Source: an uncultured Lachnospiraceae bacterium (GTDB taxonomy: Bacteria; Bacillota; Clostridia; Lachnospirales; Lachnospiraceae). Taken from it: DNA of 7,282 bases. Location: positions 1-7,282 of the forward strand of contig CAMALD010000062.1 in the NCBI GenBank assembly GCA_945836355.1, in the 5' to 3' direction. The notes below the pieces were generated by a model. It had not been told where the DNA came from. It made no database searches and worked only from the letters and a program-made list of their open reading frames with translations. This document shows positions 5,524 to 7,282 of the stretch, piece after piece. Position 1 is the first letter of the stretch, and every line of letters starts with the position of its first letter. Position numbers and translations under genes: made by a program.

Positions 5524-7282
5524 TTATACTTCAAACAGGGATATGCTCTTGATTCTTCCGAAGATTGGCGGTGCTTCCATTCGGATGCCTACCCGAATCT
5601 GCCCGGCAGGCAATGCAACATCCTCCAGCTGATGTGTCACAAAGTCCACATCGGACGGAAAAATCTCCTTTGCATACTCCTTCTGCCCATTACAGCTGAT
5701 AGTCTTAAGGAAAAGCTTCACCTTCACTCCGGTCGTATTGGTCCCGCGATACGCCACGGTCAGGCGGTAGGTTCCTGCTTTTTGAATATACACATCGCGG
5801 CTCAGCTCAAATGTAAAATTGCCTGCGGAGGAAATATATATCCCACTTTCTTCTTCTCTCACCGTAACCTCAGCTGGATTTCTGGTTGCCCACCAGCCAT
5901 TGAGTCCTTCTTTGAAATCACCGTTCGGAATCAGATTGGTCCCGGCTGGCATCAGCCGGGATTCATCCACATGGTACAACCCTTCCATATATTCCGTCAG
6001 ATTCGCAAACGGAGGACTCATCGGGTTAAAATCCCGGTATGCTTCAAAGGAGCAAAGTGCTTTACCGTCCACATCAAGCATGCCCATGTTTTCATCCCAG
6101 CTGCCGTATGTCTTTCCCGGTGCACAGAGCGGCTCCCAATAAAACACGCCGGTCGGCAGCAGCTTCGACACCTCCGAGGCAATCTGCATAATCAGCTCCA
6201 GCGCTTTCTTCTGCTCCTCCTGTCCTGCCGGAAGCCCTGCCATCTTCATAAGATCGTCTGAGACGTGTTCGTTCTCACAATGGCGCCACGGATGCGCAGT
6301 CTCCACAATATATACCGGAAGCTGGTAGCGCTCAATGAGCTGCTCCATCGAGCTCTTCAAATCCATAAAGGTGCCGTGCCAGAAGGAATAGAATGATATC
6401 CCAATCGCATCAATCGGCTTCATTCCCGCCGCGAACATGGCATCATACCACTCTTTTTGATAGAAGAAACGTCCCCCCTGGTCAAGATGGGTCATCACCA
6501 TTATATTCGGCGAGGTATCCCTCACGGCCTGAATCCCCGCATTGACCAGCTTTACAAGCCTGTCATAGTGCGGTACCTCACCGTCCGGGAACAGCATTCC
6601 ACTGCGTATCTCGTTTCCAATCTGTACCATATCCGGCATCGCGTTTACTGCTCCGAGCGCATCCAGCACCTGCCTGGTATAACTGTACACCGCATCCTGC
6701 AGCTCCTCAAAGGAAAGCTTTTTCCATGCAGCCGGTTTTCTCTGCTGTCCGGGGTCTGCCCAGTAATCCGAGTAATGAAAATCCAGCATAAAAAACATGC
6801 CCTTTGCTTTAATCTGCTTTGCCATATCAATCGTATGCGCCAGATTACAATACCCCTTTGCCTCATGCACAAGCTGCGGTTCATTCCATATGCGCAGCCG
6901 GATTGCATTGATATTGTTCTTCGCCAGAAGATCAAACGCATCGACACATTCGCCTTCTGCTGTGTAGTATCTCTCGCCGCCGTCGATATGCTCAGGCAGG
7001 GACGAAATATCAACCCCCTTCAAAAATCCCGTTCCGGCACTTTGCTTTCTGGCACTTTTTACTTCATACATTTTCTTATCCGCCAGAATCAAATAGTCCT
7101 CCAAAGATTTGTTTTCCTTCGGGTCGGTGATGATAATACCGTGGCTGACACGAATCCGATCTCTGATCAGCTCCTCATTCACTCTGCTCACAAAAGCATC
7201 GAGCCTTTCCTGCGAAGCTCCTGTGCAGAAAACGACAAACTCATCACCGCCAAACCGGTATACAAACCCGTTTTCAGGCTTA
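5524..7282 (-). CDS. GGDEF diguanylate cyclase - GH53 endo-beta-1,4-galactanase - CBM-like fusion (5' end outside window)
   Basis: The open frame continues past the GTG at 7191 to the right edge of the window without a stop, so that GTG is not the true start. The part seen (585 codons) has three modules. First is the C-terminal half of a GGDEF domain: an intact GGDEF signature at 7251-7237 in YRFGGDEFVVF, then the closing ADKKMYEVK helix. GGDEF domains make cyclic di-GMP from two GTP. After a linker of about 10 residues comes a GH53 galactanase (about 330 residues; opens FLKGVDISSL), with LDFHYSDYWADPG, the acid/base Glu in QIGNEIRSGM (codon 6612-6610) and the nucleophile Glu in YIVETAHPW (codon 6303-6301). 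Last is a beta-rich domain of about 140 residues opening NLIPNGDFKEGLNGWW, resembling carbohydrate-binding modules, possibly CBM61-like. No signal peptide or membrane helix is seen, so the galactanase should be cytosolic. The linkage of these modules is seen directly; its role is inferred. Confidence 0.92.
   Translation of the reverse strand, partial: KPENGFVYRFGGDEFVVFCTGASQERLDAFVSRVNEELIRDRIRVSHGIIITDPKENKSLEDYLILADKKMYEVKSARKQSAGTGFLKGVDISSLPEHIDGGERYYTAEGECVDAFDLLAKNNINAIRLRIWNEPQLVHEAKGYCNLAHTIDMAKQIKAKGMFFMLDFHYSDYWADPGQQRKPAAWKKLSFEELQDAVYSYTRQVLDALGAVNAMPDMVQIGNEIRSGMLFPDGEVPHYDRLVKLVNAGIQAVRDTSPNIMVMTHLDQGGRFFYQKEWYDAMFAAGMKPIDAIGISFYSFWHGTFMDLKSSMEQLIERYQLPVYIVETAHPWRHCENEHVSDDLMKMAGLPAGQEEQKKALELIMQIASEVSKLLPTGVFYWEPLCAPGKTYGSWDENMGMLDVDGKALCSFEAYRDFNPMSPPFANLTEYMEGLYHVDESRLMPAGTNLIPNGDFKEGLNGWWATRNPAEVTVREEESGIYISSAGNFTFELSRDVYIQKAGTYRLTVAYRGTNTTGVKVKLFLKTISCNGQKEYAKEIFPSDVDFVTHQLEDVALPAGQIRVGIRMEAPPIFGRIKSISLFEV

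Noticed and set aside
7189..7191. GTG at 7191 as the start of a stand-alone galactanase
   Set aside because: It falls in the middle of the GGDEF domain, has no ribosome binding site close by, and the frame is open to the window edge with the GGDEF motif upstream.
1..7282. CRISPR array, tRNA, rRNA, insertion sequence, attachment site or prophage around the recombinase-like gene
   Set aside because: No regularly spaced repeats, RNA gene signatures, transposase or terminal inverted repeats were seen. The recombinase-like gene is XerD-type by context, sitting next to spoIIM, rather than a mobile-element integrase.

Overview
The window looks like chromosome from a Gram-positive, spore-forming member of the Clostridia, most likely a Lachnospiraceae-type gut or rumen commensal. 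The grounds are AGGAGG-type ribosome binding sites before nearly every gene, a spoIIM gene with its own sigma-E-like promoter, moderate GC, and a plant-galactan (GH53) glycosidase. The organism call is inference; no rRNA or tRNA is present.

Layout. Positions 1-275 hold no gene but carry a strong promoter, an operator-like dyad and a foldable leader in front of a rightward DAHP synthase gene (aroF, 276-1307). Everything else is on the minus strand. Reading leftward from the right edge: a 5'-truncated gene (7282-5524) whose product joins the end of a GGDEF diguanylate cyclase domain directly to a GH53 endo-beta-1,4-galactanase and a C-terminal carbohydrate-binding-like domain; a promoter region (5387-5523); then a tightly spaced run of aspartate aminotransferase (aspB-like), proC, an ADP-ribose pyrophosphatase-type Nudix hydrolase (nudF), spoIIM, and a shortened XerD-like tyrosine recombinase. 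The last gene meets aroF tail to tail, with the two stop codons overlapping.

How the genes fit together. aspB-proC-nudF form a housekeeping amino-acid/nucleotide unit from a sigma-A-type promoter. Between nudF and spoIIM is a near-perfect sigma-E promoter, so spoIIM and the XerD-like gene 25 nt after it probably form a mother-cell sporulation sub-operon that may also receive read-through. The nudF/spoIIM/xerD grouping resembles the arrangement recalled from Bacillus and Clostridium, which suggests the XerD-like gene sits at the ancestral xerD position but has lost its active site and its last ~50-60 codons. The rho-independent terminator that best fits aroF lies inside the XerD-like coding sequence.

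The most unusual item is the single-polypeptide GGDEF-GH53 fusion. No signal peptide or membrane segment lies between the domains, so a normally secreted galactanase fold appears to be tied to cyclic-di-GMP synthesis in the cytosol.
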